64,000 nt of DNA from Vitellaria paradoxa (taxonomy: Eukaryota; Streptophyta; Magnoliopsida; Ericales; Sapotaceae): assembly GCA_019916065.1 (NCBI GenBank), contig CM034243.1, positions 2,666,001 to 2,730,000 of the forward strand, written 5' to 3'. A program made the position numbers and the translations under genes. Of the stretch, positions 61,683 through 64,000 are shown one piece after another. The notes below the pieces were generated by a model, which saw only the letters and a list, made by a program, of their open reading frames with translations, ran no database searches and was not told where the DNA came from. Within the stretch, counting starts at the first letter, position 1. The number at the start of each line of letters is the position of its first letter.

Positions 61683-61812
61683 TTAAGGAGTAGGGATAGC
61701 CTAGTGGAAGGGGCTCTACCACCTAGGTGTTGGGTCCTGGCTTCCAACTCACGGTTCCCTCCCTCCATAGGTTTCAGTCTACAATGTACCCCCCCTCCCC
61801 AAAAAAAAAAAT
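61683..61812 (+). mobile_element. SINE-like insertion in the F-box gene
   Basis: About 130 bp of GC-richer sequence. It contains TAGCCTAGTGG (about 61697-61707), a perfect RNA polymerase III A box, then CTTCCAACTCACGGTTCCC and a pyrimidine-rich end with a C-run and an A-run (61800-61811). The B box is not clean. The overall layout (A box near the 5' end, A-tail at the 3' end) fits a tRNA-derived SINE. Confidence 0.5.
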
Positions 61813-63303
61813 AGTGGTGTTATCTACTTTAAGAATTATGCCATTCCACATTTCCACTTAAATTGTTTTGCATATTTGATTGGCAAGGTATATGGCCATG
61901 TTTGCTAGTACTTCTAAAGAAAAGATTTTCTTTTATTGGAGTTACAAAAATGAGGAACGCTAATGTGCTGTGCAGCTGTATTAGGTTAGTGTTGTGCCTT
62001 GATTTGATGATCCAAGATGCTGCCATTTCCTTTCCATTCTTCCCTGCTTAACTAAGGGTAACTTTGTGTATTAAATTAAAAAAAATCTTGTAATTTTAAA
62101 TTCTGTCTCTTCAACACTCCCTCAACATCATTGCAGAACCTATCCCCCAACAATCTCTCAATGGTCACCTTCAATGCCTGATGTCTCATTTGCATTATCA
62201 TTGTCATGAATGGCATCACTACAGTCTGCGCTACATTCTTCCTCTACTTCTCTCCATAACATGGATCCAACCAGCTTCCATGGGCATGCTAGGGCCTGCA
62301 CCATTGTTTATGTTTTGTCCTAAAGAGGTGGTTGAAAATGTATCAACCTATTCAATGTACAACTCAACTCTCTGATAATTACTCTCGCTTCTTTTCAGTA
62401 ACTATTTATGGTGAACTTTGATAATGGCCTGAAGGGAGTGCTTTCAAGTACCACATCCTACCATCATCTTCTTCACCTTTCCTATCTATTCTATCTTCTT
62501 TCTATTTCTGTTCTACTCATAACTCCACGACGCGACCATCATAACTGACTGCTACTGGTTAAGGTGCACATAGGCTGGTTTGGTTTAGATTGAGACTCAA
62601 CCCAGACCAAAGCATTAATCATTATCTAAACTTCATTATCCAAACTGAAACTGAACCTAAAATAATTGGATCGGTTTGGTTCAAACCACGTAGTGAGAGT
62701 GCTAAAGAAACAAAAAAGACAACTATTAGCGCCTTCTATTAATGTTGTCTTTCCCAAGTACTTACTCAAAAGCCCACATAAGGAATATTAAGCTGTAGAG
62801 ACGAGGTGATATGTTGCCTGAATCAATGTGGAATAAATAAATGGAAGGATAGCTTTTATACACAAGCAGTGGATGGCTTATTTTATATATGGTCAGTTTA
62901 ATACATCCATTATCTACATATATTTTATTCAACCTAATGGTTCGATGTTCTTGTTTTATTCAAACTATGGGCTCTTTCAGTCAATTGACACTAGTTTCTT
63001 TTGTCATATCCTTAGCATTCAGAACTCTGCATGACAATAACTATTCAGTCAAGGAATAAGTGTATTGGCATTGGTATCGAATTTTGATTAGTTAGCTTGT
63101 AAGCAATAGAGTTAGGGAAGGAATGATGAACCGATAAGACTTCCAACTCTCTTTGTGATTTAAATATTCATGTTATTTCTAAACATGATTATTTAGCTCT
63201 GTTCATTGACCAAAATTTCAATATTTATGGGGTGTTGTCCTTTCCATTTGGACTATCAATATGCTTTTCGTCATTTTGTTGCATTCTGAGACAATTTTGC
63301 CAG
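61813..63303. other. F-box intron between coding exons 3 and 4
   Basis: I see no coding exon. Several pieces are less AT-rich (about 62100-62560, CCATCACTACAGTC-type sequence) and could be old repeat material. Short open frames here have no recognisable protein. Confidence 0.4.
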
Positions 63304-64000
63304 TGCTGAATTCCTTGCGAATGCTGCTTAGTGACCAATGCCAGTTCTTAAAGAAGAAGCCTTTGAAACTTTGCATGGCGTGGTTATACAACACATTGTT
63401 ATCTGTCCTGCTAGACCCCTTTTACTGTCGTCTGTCTGTCCAGCATCACAAGGCTATGTTTGAGGGCATAGAATAGGATAGTTTAGAATTTAGATTACTG
63501 CAATTGTTTCTTGTCCTATGTCCATTAGAAGAAAATTATGTAGATAATCGTATTATTAGCTCCAGTCCTAATATTTTCCTCCCATTTCATTGGTATACTG
63601 CAGTGTTTCTTAGGTTGAAATTCAGGGGCAGCCATTATTATTTCCTGTTTTTGATGCCGAAATTCTCGATCCATCTGGGAAGTTTTTGTTGAAGTACTTC
63701 CCGGAAGCTCGAAGTCTGCCCCCAATCTTTCCTCCACATCCTCCTCAATTTCATTCATCACTGCAGCATTTTTCGAGGGGAAACCTCTGGGAATTGGAGG
63801 GGATATTGGTCATGCTCGATGCCCATGTACCAAATCTTGAGCCTGAAGAGGACGACGGCGATGAAGAAGAAGACGAAAATGATGTAAATGGTGTGAACTT
63901 AATTATGTAAAATCCTCCTTTGAAACCATAAGACAAGAAACTCCTTACGAGGTTCGTTTATAAATCGTTAAAATATTGTATATAATAGCGTAACTAGATT

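Larger units (their letters stand above)
54609..63910 (+). pseudogene. F-box gene (At4g00755 type), apparently disrupted
   Basis: Coding exons recognised: 54609-54738 (F-box start, DFLQWLQIDMVLNIFSLLDD), 60926-61330 (ISYGLFKQFCLRLFPQL, EREHRAYAYL, YWSSKGQSDP, NLCVITEISVQPFQ), 61431-61597, an eroded 63304 to about 63470, and about 63613-63910 (DAEILDPSGKFLLKYFPEAR, then an acidic tail). Exons 1 and 2 are intact and in phase, and match my memory of the Arabidopsis At4g00755 F-box protein. Exon 3 has two apparent faults: a T8 run at its start where T7 would keep the family frame (then PGFPICSSKSV), and a TGA at 61476-61478 where relatives have arginine (CGA to TGA is one C-to-T change). Exon 4 keeps only traces (KPLKLCM). 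The intact version would be an SCF substrate-recognition subunit. A truncated protein of about 200 residues from exons 1-3 remains possible, as does an assembly error at the T-run. Confidence 0.7.

Noticed and set aside
63525..63761. A 78-codon minus-strand frame over the last F-box exon
   Set aside because: Shadow of the exon that encodes DPSGKFLLKYFPEA on the plus strand.

Overview
This is a stretch of nuclear chromosome from a eudicot plant. It is AT-rich, has multi-exon genes with canonical GT-AG introns, and has introns and intergenic DNA packed with plant-type LTR retroelements, LINE tails, MITEs and MULE-like elements. I cannot name the species. The protein-coding content is small: three intact multi-exon genes on the minus strand, one intact single-exon gene on the plus strand, and one decayed-looking F-box gene on the plus strand.

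Layout. 1-3183: AT-rich intergenic DNA and the QUA3 3' UTR. 3184-15733 (minus): QUA3/PMT13-type pectin methyltransferase, 7 coding exons, 585 aa. Its 6.4-kb intron 1 holds a dead Ty1/copia element (9390-14310) and its 3.1-kb intron 6 holds a gutted LTR element (about 4467-6360). 15734-18196: intergenic. 18197-26209 (minus): COP9 signalosome subunit 1 (CSN1/FUS6), 6 coding exons, 441 aa, with LINE fragments, a tandem duplication and a MITE in its introns. 26210-29782: intergenic, with a CT-rich 5' region, an 83-bp triplication and a higher-order tandem repeat (about 27120-28010). 29783-36494 (minus): PMT15-type methyltransferase, 6 coding exons, 644 aa. Its 3.6-kb intron 1 contains, on the opposite strand, an intact EC1-like egg-cell-secreted protein gene (33325-33765) flanked by long direct repeats. 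36495-51950: a 15-kb gene desert made of nested transposons (foldback element, two related MULE-like elements, hAT-type MITE, several TAA-flanked MITEs, tandem duplications, possible solo LTR). 51950-63910 (plus): F-box gene of the At4g00755 type, with a small non-autonomous LTR element in its 5' UTR intron, a duplicated exon-1 fragment, and a broken reading frame in its third and fourth coding exons.

In all three intact multi-exon genes the exon lengths sum to a multiple of three and every splice phase agrees, so these models are well supported. From memory of Arabidopsis, QUA3 (At4g00740), PMT15 (At4g00750) and the F-box gene (At4g00755) are immediate neighbours there. This window keeps that order and adds CSN1 between the first two and EC1 inside the second. 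The two methyltransferases are paralogues that share a 211-nt exon and most splice phases. Functionally they belong together as Golgi cell-wall (homogalacturonan) enzymes. CSN1 (deneddylation of cullin-RING ligases) and the F-box protein (an SCF substrate receptor) lie on the same ubiquitin pathway, but nothing suggests co-regulation.
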